Of a stretch of 64,000 nucleotides of DNA, positions 22,419-34,232 are shown one piece after another. The notes beneath the pieces are model-generated. The model was not told the origin of the DNA and did no database searches. It saw nothing but the letters and a program-made list of their open reading frames with translations. Position numbers and translations under genes: made by a program. Numbering within the stretch: position 1 is the first letter of the stretch; each line of letters begins with the position of its first letter. The stretch covers positions 310,001 through 374,000 of the forward strand of contig WBMQ01000015.1 of NCBI GenBank assembly GCA_016630905.1, read 5' to 3'. The DNA is from Capillidium heterosporum. Its lineage: Eukaryota > Entomophthoromycota > Entomophthoromycetes > Entomophthorales > Capillidiaceae.

Positions 22419-24309
22419 GGTTTAAAAACATATTTAGAAACTTCCTTGTTTCAATTGAGAGTTTTTAAAGTTAATCTGTATATATTGATGTGATTAAATC
22501 TAAATTTACTAAATCTAAGATATCTGGATACGCCTACCAATACAATCTATGGATACCTTAAAAATATGAAAAAGATTTATCGCTTTATGACAAATTGTTT
22601 TCGGATGTATTGAACTTTGCTGAAGGTTAGCTTCAACATCAAACATGAAAAAATCGATGGAATATTGACTGGGCAGTAGTTAAAAGCTTCAAATAGACCT
22701 TCATAAACCCATTTATACCAAAATTCTCATACATAAGTGCAATCACAGTTCAACTGAAGCTGAATAAAATGCTTTTGATAAGTATCCTTGAATATATAAT
22801 CCAAATAGGAAGCTTTATTATTTTTTCGACAAAAGTGTTGTAACTGTGAAGTTGTATTGTCATCTCGGTACTTTGTTGATATTCAAATGCAACACACTTT
22901 ATACTTTATCGATGGATTTAGTTGATACTAAAGATGTATATATAACTAAATATGAAGGGAGCTGGATATATTTACGAAAAATAAGATTTGAGCTATAGTA
23001 TATATGCTGCACTTTGTGTGTATGTTAAATTAAGCTTTGTCAGTTATACAAAGATGTACTAAAAAGCTTATACTGTTAGCAATCCTATATTTTAAATTAA
23101 AATTTAATAAATATAGGTTTGCTACAATCAACCGTATGTAGCATATAAGGTACATAGTCAGTTAGTCCTGTCGATTAAAGCTTGTAGTCGAAACCCATTC
23201 CCAGTTAATGTAGTTCAAGTTGGTACCCTTAACCTTGTAAGCATGGCACAATTCCTTCAAGTTTACAAACTAGAAAATGCCAATAGTTTAAATGTAGTCG
23301 TTCCACGCCCAAAAATTGAAACTCAATGATTCAAATTAAGCCTAAAGGGTTGGGTTGAGAATAAGAACCTAAAGCTTGAGGTAGTAGTTTAGTAACCTTC
23401 CTCAGTTGCTGATACAACGGTACATATTTAAGCACACAGGATAGTATGGTTTTAAAGCTCAAGTGGCCTAAAAATGAACCACATGCCTTCAGTATTAGTA
23501 ATCAAAATTGTTCTAAAGCAGAAGCTAGGAACTTTATACCAAATCTGAGTCGGATTATTAATACAAAGTTTTGCGGTTTATCTGGATGAAAAAGTTGATG
23601 GGCTTGGATTTTGTCGGAAAACCTTCAATATATACCTCTTGAGCTGGGTTGAGTTAGGTACGATATACTTGAAGACGAGATTGGAGGTTTCGAAAATGAG
23701 TTAAAAGCTTTATTATGTATAGGGAATGAGGTTGATTTGGTATCACTCTCGATCGTGCTGATGCAGTTAGATTGAGTTGAATACAACATAGTTTGATTGA
23801 AAAGCTTCGATATGTTGATAACTGCATTTATAAAGAAAAGAGCAATAGCTTCCTTTATAGTACGATATCTATACTATAAAAAGCTGCCACTGCTTCTAAA
23901 AGCTAGATGGAGGAGAATTGTTGATGAGCACATGTAGGCAAAGTATTGAATGGTAAAGCACGTAAACCAAACATTGAAATCTATACCGCAATCCATCATC
24001 TATATCCGACAGTGAGAAAGGTTTTATATAACATCTCTTATCAAATGGCAAACTTTGATCAAGGTTAAAGTTTATGTCGCCCACCTTAGTCTGTAGGAAA
24101 CTGTACTACCTTTCCATTAATAATCAATGTTGACCTAGACTACAGTACTATAGATTTTATCAAATTAGTTACAAAGTAAAATCCTTTTGGATCACAAAAT
24201 CGATATTAAACTTGGCCTATGAAAATTTTTTATACCTAAAGACTGGATTTAATCCCCAATCAAATTAACAAGTTGCTAAATATAGACTAGCCAACCAATA
24301 GTTGGAAAC

Positions 24310-24317
24310 TATAAAAG
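24310..24317 (+). promoter_or_regulatory. TATA box of dehydrogenase gene 1
   Basis: TATAAAAG stands 54 bp before the ATG inside GTTGGAAACTATAAAAGC. Closely similar sequence precedes copies 2 and 3, and a CCAAT (24294-24298) lies just upstream. Confidence 0.75.
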
Positions 24318-24363
24318 CAATTCCAGTTCACCAAAATAAAATTTATAAAATTACAAGAGAAAG

Positions 24364-25431
24364 ATGACCAACTCAACTCAGTTTGACGAGATTAAAGGAT
24401 GGGCTTGCTTCAAGAAGGATGAGCCCTTAAAAGAGCACACATATATGGCCGCCCCACTACAGGACAACGATGTAGAAATTAAGATCTCTCACTGCGGTAT
24501 GTGCGGTTCCGACATCCACACTTTGGACAGCGGATGGGGTAAGACCAACTACCCCTGCATAGTAGGACACGAGATCATAGGACACATTTCAGCCAAAGGT
24601 AAGTCAGTAACCGAGCTCCAAATTGGCGACAGGGTCGGTGTGGGTGCCCAAGTTGCAGCTTGTCTTCAAAAGGACTGCCTAGGTTGCGGTAGGAATCAGG
24701 ATGCCCAATGTCCCAAGGTGGCTTGGACTTACAACAGTAAGAGGTTCATCGACAACTCTAAAACCTACGGTGGTTATGCCGAAGCGGTTCGTGTTCAAGC
24801 CGACTACGCCTTCAAAATTCCCGAAAGTATACCTTCAGAGTTCGCTGCCCCCTTGTTATGTGCTGGTGCTACCGTCTTCTCACCCATGCTGCGTTACAAG
24901 TTCAAAGCTGGTGATCGCGTCGGTGTTGTTGGGATTGGTGGTTTAGGTCACTTGGCCCTCAAGTTCGCCAAAAGTTTAGGTTGTCATGTCACCGCTCTGT
25001 CGCGTGGTGAATCCAAACGTCAGGACGCTATGGATATCGGTGTCGACCAGTATGTTGCCTACCAGAACGAAGAAGACGCCAAGAAGGTAGCCAACACTTT
25101 GGATTACTTGATCGTTGCCTGCAAGTTGACTGGAGATGGCGACCAGTGGTGGCAGTTCAACAGTTGGATGGAATTGGAAGGTAGAATTATTTTATTAGAT
25201 ATTCCCGAATGTAACCTTAGCATCCCTCCCAATGCTCTGCTGACTAAGAACTTGTCGTTGTCGGGATCCCTCATTGCTTCCATCAACGAACTGAAAACTA
25301 TGTTGGACTTTGCTGCCAAGTACGATATAAAACCTTGGATCGAAGTCTTTGATTTGAAGAATGTCAACGAAGCTATTCAGCACTTCAGAGCTGGTAAACC
25401 TAGGTATAGAGTCGTACTCAAGGTTGAGTAA
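24364..25431 (+). CDS. NADP(H)-dependent zinc alcohol dehydrogenase, ADH6/cinnamyl-alcohol type, copy 1
   Basis: Intact single exon, 355 aa, TAA stop. Medium-chain zinc dehydrogenase: catalytic zinc ligand Cys47 in HCGMCGSDIH, then GHEIIGH (His69-Glu70), structural-zinc lobe C100-x4-C105-x2-C108-x7-C116, and Rossmann motif GIGGLGHLALKFAK. The nucleotide loop ALSRGESKR has Ser/Arg/Lys instead of an acidic residue, as in yeast ADH6, so NADP(H) use is inferred. The family reduces cinnamaldehyde, other aromatic or aliphatic aldehydes and fusel aldehydes in the cytosol. The structural lobe has two more residues between its first two Cys than classical ADH6/CAD (C-x2-C). First of five same-strand copies, with a TATA box 54 bp before the ATG. 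Confidence 0.93.
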   Translation: MTNSTQFDEIKGWACFKKDEPLKEHTYMAAPLQDNDVEIKISHCGMCGSDIHTLDSGWGKTNYPCIVGHEIIGHISAKGKSVTELQIGDRVGVGAQVAACLQKDCLGCGRNQDAQCPKVAWTYNSKRFIDNSKTYGGYAEAVRVQADYAFKIPESIPSEFAAPLLCAGATVFSPMLRYKFKAGDRVGVVGIGGLGHLALKFAKSLGCHVTALSRGESKRQDAMDIGVDQYVAYQNEEDAKKVANTLDYLIVACKLTGDGDQWWQFNSWMELEGRIILLDIPECNLSIPPNALLTKNLSLSGSLIASINELKTMLDFAAKYDIKPWIEVFDLKNVNEAIQHFRAGKPRYRVVLKVE

Positions 25432-27158
25432 GGTATAAACTACTAAAAATTTGCACTAGAATTAGATAAATAAATAATCTTGTCCATGTTTATTGTTTTT
25501 GTTCTATTGAATATTTCTTTGACCTTTACATTTTTTCAATTTTTGATTCATATGAGTCTAAGAATTATCATGTATAAGTGTATCTATTAATAAAAGTAAT
25601 AGCTGAGCGGAGGGAGCTAGAAATGTTGGGCTGGTTGATTCGTCAAAATGGCTAATGTCAATTCTACAACTTTGAAGCTAAAGCTATCAACTTACTTGAT
25701 CTTATTAGTATTCAATACTCAAAAAGTTTATACTATTTATTAGATAAATCTTGTAAGTTTTATCAAGTAAATATATAAATATCACTTAGCTCTTCGGTTT
25801 AGTGTAGTATTTGCTTTTTCAAAGCTTATTTAAGTTCTGGTGGGTTAAAGTTTTCCCTGATCTAAAATTTCCTTTATCAGTATAAACGATATATTGATCA
25901 TAAGTTAGGCATATTTTCACAAATTAGATAAGAGTATCGGCACAATTTATTTACCATCTCACTAACCTACAAATTTCAACGGCACTATTCTAATCAAAAT
26001 AGCACTACATTTCAAATTGATTTTGTATGAATGAATAATTAACAGGCTACCATATAGCCAAGAAACTGTAGGTCAGTGGATGCTGGAAACAAAGGAAGAG
26101 TTATAGGGTTCGACTAGTTAAAGTTAGGACGTAAAGCGTAACATAGTGGAAAGTAGTAAATAGTTAAGTTAGAGTCCTACCATTAGATAAACCCACAAGT
26201 ATAACATTATCTTACAACTACTATTCAAAAGTTCAACTATAGATCTTAAGATTTCTGGAGGTTGGCATCGGACTTATCGATCCACTCAATAAACAGGATG
26301 AACTAGCCAGTTCAAGAATAGTTGAAGTTCTTGAAATAAAACGATGAAAGATCCATATAAACTTGTTCAAGAAACATCGATAATTTTCCACAAATCCAAT
26401 TATAAAAACTTAAATTATCTGAACAGACTAAAATCGGCGTTTTAAGTGCCGAAAGCAAGAGTATAGTATGTAAAGACATGAAGTACTTTTATTATTTTAC
26501 AAGATACTTCCACAGCAAACTATACCAAATATTTTAATATTTATATGATGGACTTTATAAAACAATTAGTTGGTTAAAATGTAGTATATACATTTTGCAA
26601 AGCCTAGTGCAAGAGGATATGCATATTTTTAGATATATCGTGAAACAAAATATTCCGCACTTTCGTGGGCTATGCTGCTGTTAATAAATCGCATAGTTGT
26701 TTTTGTATAAATCTATTTGAAGTGATTTAATTCTATGGAAATGATTCAACATAGTTTTTCCATGGACTTGTGTAAAAATCAGCATATCACATCCTTTCAT
26801 TATATAATATTGTGTTTCAAATTGATTGCATTCTTTACCTCTGATATACTTTATAAATAAATAATCAATTATGAACGAATTACGATGTAAATACAGATCA
26901 ACTAAATTTACAACACCTCATTTTATTCAAATAATTGAATTGGTTTCAACAATAACTTGGGAAAAATCGTTCCGACTTCCGGATAGAGAGCAGCGTCTGA
27001 TAACTCGACGTTTTAGAATTAGTAATACAAAGCAGGTAACAAAACACTAGTTTTCATTAATGACATCGGTAGACACGTTATCTTCCAAAAACCATCCAAA
27101 ATTAGCCTAGTACAGAAACAGTTAGCCTGATACCAGTCAGCTATTCAAAGTTGAAAAC
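25432..27158. other. Spacer between dehydrogenase copies 1 and 2
   Basis: AT-rich with no gene. It holds a CCGGATA at 26979-26985 (the reverse of TATCCGG), also found before copies 3, 4 and 5. Confidence 0.5.
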
Positions 27159-27166
27159 TATAAAAG
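27159..27166 (+). promoter_or_regulatory. TATA box of dehydrogenase gene 2
   Basis: TATAAAAG stands 56 bp before ATG 27215 within AAAACTATAAAAGCCACTCC, close in sequence to copy 1. Confidence 0.72.
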
Positions 27167-27214
27167 CCACTCCAACTTCCCAAATTGAAGAGTATCAAAA
27201 ATACAAGAGTAACA

Positions 27215-28283
27215 ATGTCAAGCGCAACAAAATTCAACGAGATCAAAGGATGGGCTAGCCACAAGAAGGGCGAACCTCTAAAGGAATTCACCTACACACC
27301 TGCCCCACTTCAAGATAACGACGTAGAGATCAAGATTACGCACTGTGGTATGTGTGGTTCCGATATCCACACGATTAGACAGCGGATGGGGTGAGACTGA
27401 CTATCCGTGTGTCCCCGGTCATGAAATAGTAGGTCATGTAACCGCCAAAGGTAAGTCGGTAACTGATCTACAAATTGGCGACAGGGTTGGCGTAGGTGCC
27501 CAATGTGTAGCTTGCCTTCAGAGTGACTGCTTGGGTTGTAGTAAGAAACAAGACGCTCAGTGTCCCAAGAGGGCTTGGACTTACAATGACAAGCGCTTTG
27601 TAGACGGTAGCAAAACATATGGTGGTTATGCCGAAGCGGTCCGTGTCCAAGCAGATTATGCATTTAAGATCCCCGACAGTTTGCCATCCGAATACGCTGC
27701 CCCATTACTATGTGCTGGTGCTACTGTATTCTCACCCATGTTACGATACAAGCTCAAAGCTGGTGATCGCGTCGGTGTTGTCGGTATTGGTGGTCTAGGT
27801 CACCTCGCCCTCAAGTTCGCGAAGGCTTTAGGTTGTCACGTCGTCGCGTTATCTCGAAACGATTCCAAACGCAAAGATGCTATCGATATTGGGACTACCG
27901 AGTATATCGCCTATCAAGACTCTGAAGAGGTAAAAAAGGTAGCCAACAGCTTGGACTATCTCTTCGTAACCGGTAAGATAACTGGGGACGGTAACCAGTG
28001 GTATATGTTCAATAGCTGGATGGCTTTGGAAGGTAGGATTGTCGTTTTAGATATCCCCGATGTTGATTTTTGCATCCCTCCTTTCGCCCTACTTAACAAA
28101 AACATCTCGCTATCAGGGTCCCAGATTGCCTCCATTGGTGAACTTAAGACTATGTTGGAGTTCGCTGCTAAACACGACATCAAGCCTTGGATTGAGACTT
28201 TCGATTTGAAGGACGTCAACAAGGCACTCCAGCACTTTAGAGATGGTAAGCCTAGATACAGGGTTGTACTCAAGGTTGAATGA
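27215..28283 (+). CDS. ADH6/cinnamyl-alcohol-type dehydrogenase, copy 2, frame broken by one extra base
   Basis: The same enzyme family as copy 1: HCGMCGSDIH, GHEIVGH, the ACLQSDC..C lobe, GIGGLGHLALKFAK, and ends RYRVVLKVE. The span is 1069 bp, one more than intact copies. The extra base lies at about 27373-27375: CACACG is followed by an A before TTAGACAGCGG, which in other copies continues directly as HTLDSGWG. The unshifted frame reads IRQRMG and stops at TGA 27392-27394. The second frame then stays open to TGA 28281-28283. Everything else, including the zinc ligands, is kept, so this is a recent break, a sequence error, or a recoded gene. Restored length is 355 aa. Confidence 0.82.
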
Positions 28284-30135
28284 GGAGTAGTAAGGTACTT
28301 AGAGCTATGGAAATAAATGTTTATATATATATATTTGATGTTGATATTTTATGAATGTATATTTTATAATGAATTCAATCTATGTGTTGAAGATTGAAGA
28401 TAAGAGTTTCTTAACTTTTTGAATATCACATAATTTAAAGGTTCATAAATACTTCTTTCAAATCTTTAAAAGTCAAAATTTTCATCGACCCAAAGCTTTC
28501 CTTGCAGATATATGTGATGAAAGATCCTGAGGTTGGATATGTTTTCTCAACTCAATGGTAGTAGTTGATAAAATTTTTAGTAAAAGTTGGTATAGTTTTA
28601 TTAAGTTTAATTAGTACGATGTAAGTTTTAGCACTTTAAGGCATTTCATATTTTTATAGATGGATGGTCAATAGATATTGGCTTAGCTAAGGTATTGGAA
28701 GCCAGTAAGAGACGGAAATAAAGATAGCAAGCTAGCGTTTTAAAAGCGTACATGTGCTAGTTGTAGGTATATAGTATTGACGAACTAGCTAACTTGAGAA
28801 TAATTTATTGAATTCGAAATTCGAAGAGTTGAGCTAAACACTAAAGCAGTGCTGAAACCTTTGGTTAAGTCAAAATAAGAGTACTCAACTGTGAGAACTA
28901 TCAGATCAATATTTTTTATATTAATGGCATGAAAGTGTACTGACAGCAAGCAAATATATCTAAATGTTAAGCACGTTAATACTAGCCTCGTCACGCTTCT
29001 TTTATAGGCTCAATAGTCGATCTATTTACAACTTAATTCCAAGTTTAACTAGGTTATAGCGATAGGTTTATGTCTTAATTATATGTAACTCCAGCCATCT
29101 ATAACATCAATTTATTGGATGGTACTATATACTATATAATGGCCTAATATATAGCTGCCTGTATCTGCTTACTTTTGATTTTTTTGCTTATACTCGATAT
29201 ACCACTCACTACCTTGGGTACTGAATGTATTCCTAAAAAAGGAGATATTAAATTTAATAATTTTACCGGGACCTTTAATATCTTTCTACTTGAAAAGGAA
29301 CTTTCAATCATATCGCATTAACTCTCAATTACAACTGGTTTTTCAATATATAGCATTCTTAAATTAGTATATGGCCAATATCTAACGATATATACAAATA
29401 CTTATCAGATAGACGTTATCTTCAGGAATATATACAAACTTTAGTAGCTTTCTACATCCTTACAAATTCCGATGCATTTTTGGCCTGGCATAAACGGCTG
29501 ATTGCTATATATCCTTCGTGTTTCGATATTCATAGTTGCAAAGGCTTGAGCCGGTCAAACCTGGTTACCTTTATGCTTAAACTATCAAATCTTCTCAGAG
29601 CAGTACAGAACCTAACACCAATCATTGATATGATGCCAGATGTAATTGGTATCATTAGTAACTAGTAGATATCATAAATGAAATTCCCTTGGGAATATAG
29701 ACTCGGCGTTAACTGAATTAGTACTTTGTTAGAAAAAATATACTGTGTACTTGAGCAATAGGGTTGAAGGGGGAACTAGCAATATCATCCTAAATATCCG
29801 GCCAGGAGCAGTTAAACTTAATTGGTAAGGGAACATTTCAAGCGTCAATATACCGTTTCAGGTAACTTACCCATGTGCACTTATAATTTCAACATTTAAG
29901 CTACATGTGTGGATGTGGATATAAATATTACCCGGAACCATTGTATGACCTGTCTAAAATGCCATTGAGTACTTGAACCGGTTTTATGTCGACAGGATTC
30001 CAATCAACGGTACGATCTTAGGATGTGGGTTGAAATTAGTAAGGACTCGTAAGCACTTTGTAATATATAGTATACCATATACCAACTTTATAGACCACTT
30101 GCAATCATAATTGAATATCAGTTGGAAACTAAAAC
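28284..30135. other. Spacer between dehydrogenase copies 2 and 3
   Basis: No gene seen. A (TA)n run lies just after copy 2 (about 28322-28333), and TATCCGG occurs at 29795-29801. The small open frame at 29480-29665 looks random. Confidence 0.5.
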
Positions 30136-30143
30136 TATAAAAG
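30136..30143 (+). promoter_or_regulatory. TATA box of dehydrogenase gene 3
   Basis: TATAAAAG stands 56 bp before ATG 30192, preceded by GTTGGAAAC as in copy 1 with a small insertion between. Confidence 0.72.
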
Positions 30144-30191
30144 CACCTCCTAACCTCTCAAACAAAATGTTACAAAAATACCAACAGCACA

Positions 30192-31260
30192 ATGACAAAC
30201 TCAACCCAGTTCGACAAAATCCAAGGATGGGCCTGCTACAAGAAGGACGAACCTTTAAAAGAGTATACCTACGTCCCAGCTCCACTCCAAGACAACGATG
30301 TTGAAATCAAAATAACGCACTGCGGTATGTGTGGCTCTGATATCCATACGATCGACAGTGGCTGGGGTGAAACTGACTACCCTTGCATAGTAGGACACGA
30401 GATCGTAGGTCACGTAACAGCCAGAGGCAAAGCAGTAACCGAGTTGCAGGTTGGTGACAGGGTAGGTGTAGGCGCTCAAGTTGCAGCTTGCTTGAAGGAC
30501 GACTGTATGAGCTGTGGTAAGAACCAGGATGCCCAGTGCCCTAAAGCCGGATGGGCTTACAACAGTACTAGACCCATCGACGGTAGTAAGGCTTACGGTG
30601 GCTACGCCGAAGCAGTTCGTGTTCAAGCCGATTATGCATTCAAAATCCCTGAAAATATACCTTCAGAGTTCGCTGCCCCTTTGCTTTGCGCCGGTGCCAC
30701 CGTCTTTTCGCCTATGTTACGCTACAACTTCAAAGCTGATGACAAAGTTGGGGTCGTGGGTATCGGTGGACTAGGTCATCTCGCCATCAAGTTTGCCAAA
30801 GGCTTAGGTTGCCACGTCACTGCCCTGTCTCGAGGTGAGTGCAAGCGTCAAGATAGCATGGATATTGGAGCTGACCAGTATGTCGCCTACCAAAATGAAG
30901 AAGATTCCAAAAAGGTGATCAACAGTTTAGACTACTTGATCGTATGCTGTAAATTGACGGGGGAAGGCAGCCAGTGGAATCAATTCAACAGTTGGATGGC
31001 GTTGGCAGGTAAAATGATCATGTTGGACGTCCCCTGAATGCAATCTTAACATCCCACCCTATGCTTTATTGATCAAAAATGTCTCGTTGGCCGGGTCTCT
31101 CATCGCTTCTATTGATGAGCTTAAGCTTATGTTGGAATTTGCTGCCAAACACGACATTAAACCTTGGATCGAGACCTTCGACTTGAAAGATGTCAATGAA
31201 GCTATTCAACACTTTAGAGCTGGTAAGCCTAGGTATAGGGTTGTACTTAAAGTCGAATAA
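30192..31260 (+). CDS. ADH6/cinnamyl-alcohol-type dehydrogenase, copy 3, frame broken by one extra base
   Basis: Family motifs as in copy 1: HCGMCGSDIH, GHEIVGH, ACLKDDC..C, GIGGLGHLAIKFAK. The span is 1069 bp, one too many. The extra T sits exactly at CCC-T-GAA near 31035, making an in-frame TGA (31035-31037) after KMIMLDVP. Copy 1 reads LLDIPECNLSIPP here, and copy 3 continues as ECNLNIPP in the +1 frame to TAA 31258-31260. The TGA removes the last ~75 residues, including part of the substrate domain, unless bypassed. The layout CCC-UGA resembles known +1 shift sites (prfB, antizyme), but a point insertion or read error is simpler. It is convergent with the epimerase gene. Confidence 0.82.
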
Positions 31261-31655
31261 GTGATAAATATCTAATATTTGAGTTTGAAAAATAGGTCTT
31301 CTTTTACGCTTAGATATTGTTGTAGCTTGATTCATCTCATTATATATATGTTTTAATTATGTTTATTTATTCAAATTTGAAGATACAAATGATGTAGATA
31401 TCAATTTATAAAGATCCTTAAACTACTGTAGTTTCTTTTATTAAATTTAAATAATACAGCAACGTAGTTTAAGCTTTATCATACCTAGTATAATAAACCA
31501 TACAGCATAATATACAACAAATATCATAATTAAAGGTGTGTAAGTTACATTTTATATACCAAATTTGGCGCGCTATTAAAATATATAGCCAAAAGTTTCA
31601 CAGTATTATCTTTCAACATTGGACATTTATTTATACCAAAATCACTAAACAAAAC
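31261..31655. other. Tail-to-tail spacer of dehydrogenase copy 3 and the epimerase
   Basis: AT-rich 3' regions of both genes. Nothing else seen. Confidence 0.55.
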
Positions 31656-32729
31656 TCATAACTTGGCCTTATCGGAATACCCGTTAGGGTTCTTGACCTG
31701 CCAGTTCCAGTTATCCGAGCACATCTGCTGTAAGTCGTACTTGGCCTTCCACTTCAAATCTCTTTCGGCCAACTTGGTATCAGCAACTACTTCCGCAACA
31801 TCCCCAGGTCTTCTGCCTACGATGCGATAGTTAATTTTGACGTTGGAAGCCTTCTCCATAGCCTTTACCATCTCTAAGACAGAATAACCAGTTCCGGTAC
31901 CCAAATTGTAAATAAAGACATTCTTAATCTTGCCTTGACTATCGACTTCGTCCCTTGCAAATTTATCTAAAGCCTTTATGTGACCCAAAGCTAAGTCGGT
32001 AACATGGCAGTAGTCACGAACTCCCGTACCATCCACTGTCTCGTAGTTGTTGCCGAAAACTTTGAGTTCAGGGAGCTTACCACCAGCTACCATCGTCAAG
32101 TAGGGCATCAAGTTATTGGGGATACCGTTGGGCACCTCACCGATCATACCTGATTTGTCGGCACCTACTGGATTGAAGTAGCGTAATAGGACGATCTTCA
32201 AGCTGGAGTTGGCGATGGCTGCGTCTTTCAAGATTTGTTCGTTAAAAAGTTTGGTTGAACCGTACGGGTTCGTCGTTGACAAGTCTGCAGACTCCTCGAT
32301 AGGAACTCTGGCAGGCTTACCGTAGACCGTTGCCGAGGAAGAGAAGATCAAGTTTTTAACTTGGAACTTGGCCATCAGCTTCAAAAGTATCAGGGTCGTA
32401 TTCAAGTTGACGTCGTAGTAACTAATGGGCTTCTGAACCGACTCTCCGACCGATTTAAGGCCAGCAAAATGTATAACAGAATTGACCTTGTGGGCTTTGA
32501 ATACGGCTTCCATAGCATTGTAGTCGGCTACATCGACTTTGTAGAAAGCTACCTTCTTTCCAGTTAAAGCTTGGACTCGGACTAAAGACTGGTAGCTGGA
32601 GTTGCTCAAATCGTCGACAACTACTACCTTTTGGTTCTGTCGAAGTAGTTCTAGTACGGTGTGGCTTCCTATGTACCCTGCTCCTCCGGTAACTAAAATT
32701 GTCTGTTGTTCAGTAGGTTTGCCTGTCAT
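31656..32729 (-). CDS. GAL10: UDP-glucose/UDP-galactose 4-epimerase (GalE/GAL10 epimerase domain only)
   Basis: Intact single exon, 357 aa, ATG 32729 to TGA. Extended short-chain dehydrogenase: NAD-binding TGGAGYIGSHT at about residue 15, SSSATVYG with the catalytic Ser, YGSTK holding the catalytic Tyr/Lys, NPVGADKSG, GTGVRDYCHV and the C-terminal W..K segment. It interconverts UDP-galactose and UDP-glucose in the Leloir pathway and supplies UDP-galactose for glycans. It lacks the C-terminal aldose-1-epimerase domain of budding-yeast Gal10. It lies on the opposite strand inside the dehydrogenase array, between copies 3 and 4. A TATAAAG on its strand lies about 72 bp upstream (32801-32807). 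Confidence 0.94.
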   Translation of the reverse strand: MTGKPTEQQTILVTGGAGYIGSHTVLELLRQNQKVVVVDDLSNSSYQSLVRVQALTGKKVAFYKVDVADYNAMEAVFKAHKVNSVIHFAGLKSVGESVQKPISYYDVNLNTTLILLKLMAKFQVKNLIFSSSATVYGKPARVPIEESADLSTTNPYGSTKLFNEQILKDAAIANSSLKIVLLRYFNPVGADKSGMIGEVPNGIPNNLMPYLTMVAGGKLPELKVFGNNYETVDGTGVRDYCHVTDLALGHIKALDKFARDEVDSQGKIKNVFIYNLGTGTGYSVLEMVKAMEKASNVKINYRIVGRRPGDVAEVVADTKLAERDLKWKAKYDLQQMCSDNWNWQVKNPNGYSDKAKL

Positions 32730-34179
32730 GGTGCTGCTGGTTTCAATTTACTCCTACGTTTGTTGAAAGAGTTTGAAACTAGTTTAGTCGAAGCTTAGTG
32801 CTTTATAAGTTCAGAAATGTCACGTTACCAAATCTATTTATAGATTATATTTAAAGGTTACTGCAAAATATAAATAGCAGGGGCCAGAAACGTGACGGTT
32901 CCATCTATTTTCATTGGAAGAATCAGAAAATGAAGTTGCCACAACTATGGTCGATAACCATTACAACCTTCATTGTTTATTTTCTATAGAGATGGGTATA
33001 TAGTTTTCGACCAATGGTGTAAAGCTAAATTTAAACTGTACTTACAGACAGGATTTTCCTCATCAACAACTGAGTATATGTATATTTAAATGTAGCTATA
33101 AATAAAAAACTATATCAGATCAAGCTGACACGCCTGCGCCTTGTGCAACCGTTTGAATGCCAAAATACAGTTAAAAGTGTATTGCAGTTTTTATAAGCCG
33201 ATTGTTTTAATTAAATATACATCTCGCCACCAGTCTATTTAAAGATTATGAGGGTTAGCTCAGTATGTCACTATAAATTTTTAGTATTCTAGTTTTATAA
33301 GCTTGATCAAATACATTTCCTTAACTCATCCTTATTGACTTGTCCTTCAAAGTTTCAATTGCCATATTCCTATATTAAAGTTATTTTGTAGTTTGGTAGT
33401 CAAGGCAATAGTTTTCCTTTGCGTAAAAATTAGTCCCTCAGAGCACTTGAGAACTTATCGAGACCTTTTTTGCTCCAATCTTAAGAATGCCTATGTAGAA
33501 TAATAAAGTATATTTATGATCTTATGTGAATTCGTCTTTTAGCTTTAGAAGCTTTCATGTTTAGATGCATTTCATAATATCTCTACTTTTCAGTGAATTC
33601 TTTCATAATTTACTATTGAGTTCACCCCAAATTGATCTTTCCTTTTTTAGTATGGATGTGAGCAATGTATAAGTGCACCGGATAAATAACATCAACTGTT
33701 TGATAAGGTAGCTCCGGGAGAACCAAAATTCGCATTTCCGAAAGGAACGAAGAACTTCTAAACTGGTATACTTTTCAAATTGTACATCTTAGAAATTATT
33801 TTTACCCGGTGCTGTTTGGCTCATAGTTGAATTACCTAAAGATCTCCCATTGAAAGGCTATCTTTAAGTGGATTCTATTGGAAGGGTTGTTAGATGTCTA
33901 TGTCACTTGTGCATCTTGGGTGTCGTTAGATCGGTTGGATAATTGTATGATTTGAAAGCTGGCTGAAATATTGATAATACCGGCAAGCTGCTATACTGGT
34001 ATTGAACAACCCCGAACATTTGCTACCTAACTACTTGTTTATAGACTAGAAATAAAACAACTCCGAATGTGTTAGCGATTTGGTAAAAATGAAGAATTCA
34101 TTGTACAGTATTCTGAATGTAGTTATCATAACAAAGAACCTATTAGTCACATAAAGAGAGATAGGAAAATATTAAAAGG
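32730..34179. other. Head-to-head spacer between the epimerase and dehydrogenase copy 4
   Basis: This 1.45-kb stretch should hold both promoters: TATAAAG for the epimerase at 32801-32807 (minus strand) and a CCGGATA at 33678-33684 before copy 4. No gene seen. Confidence 0.5.
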
Positions 34180-34187
34180 TATAAAAG
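34180..34187 (+). promoter_or_regulatory. TATA box of dehydrogenase gene 4
   Basis: TATAAAAG stands 53 bp before ATG 34233, followed by CCCAACC as a short leader. Confidence 0.72.
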
Positions 34188-34232
34188 CCCAACCAATCTC
34201 CAAGCTTAAACTTTTTTAAAAAACAAGGCAAG

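Larger units (their letters stand above)
17006..24363. other. 7.4-kb gene-poor spacer with relics and one MITE
   Basis: No intact gene is recognised. The region holds a possible broken ORF (17611-17822), a transporter-like relic (20409-20830), a 109-bp MITE (21175-21283), a 33-codon SLX1-like fragment (22317-22418), and the promoter of the first dehydrogenase at its right end. The rest is AT-rich with scattered stops. Confidence 0.5.

Noticed and set aside
24701-24946. Alternative frames inside the dehydrogenases and the epimerase
   Set aside because: They are shadows of well-supported genes in the other frame or strand.
28322-28333. TA run after dehydrogenase copy 2 as a special element
   Set aside because: A simple low-complexity tract in AT-rich DNA, common elsewhere in the window.
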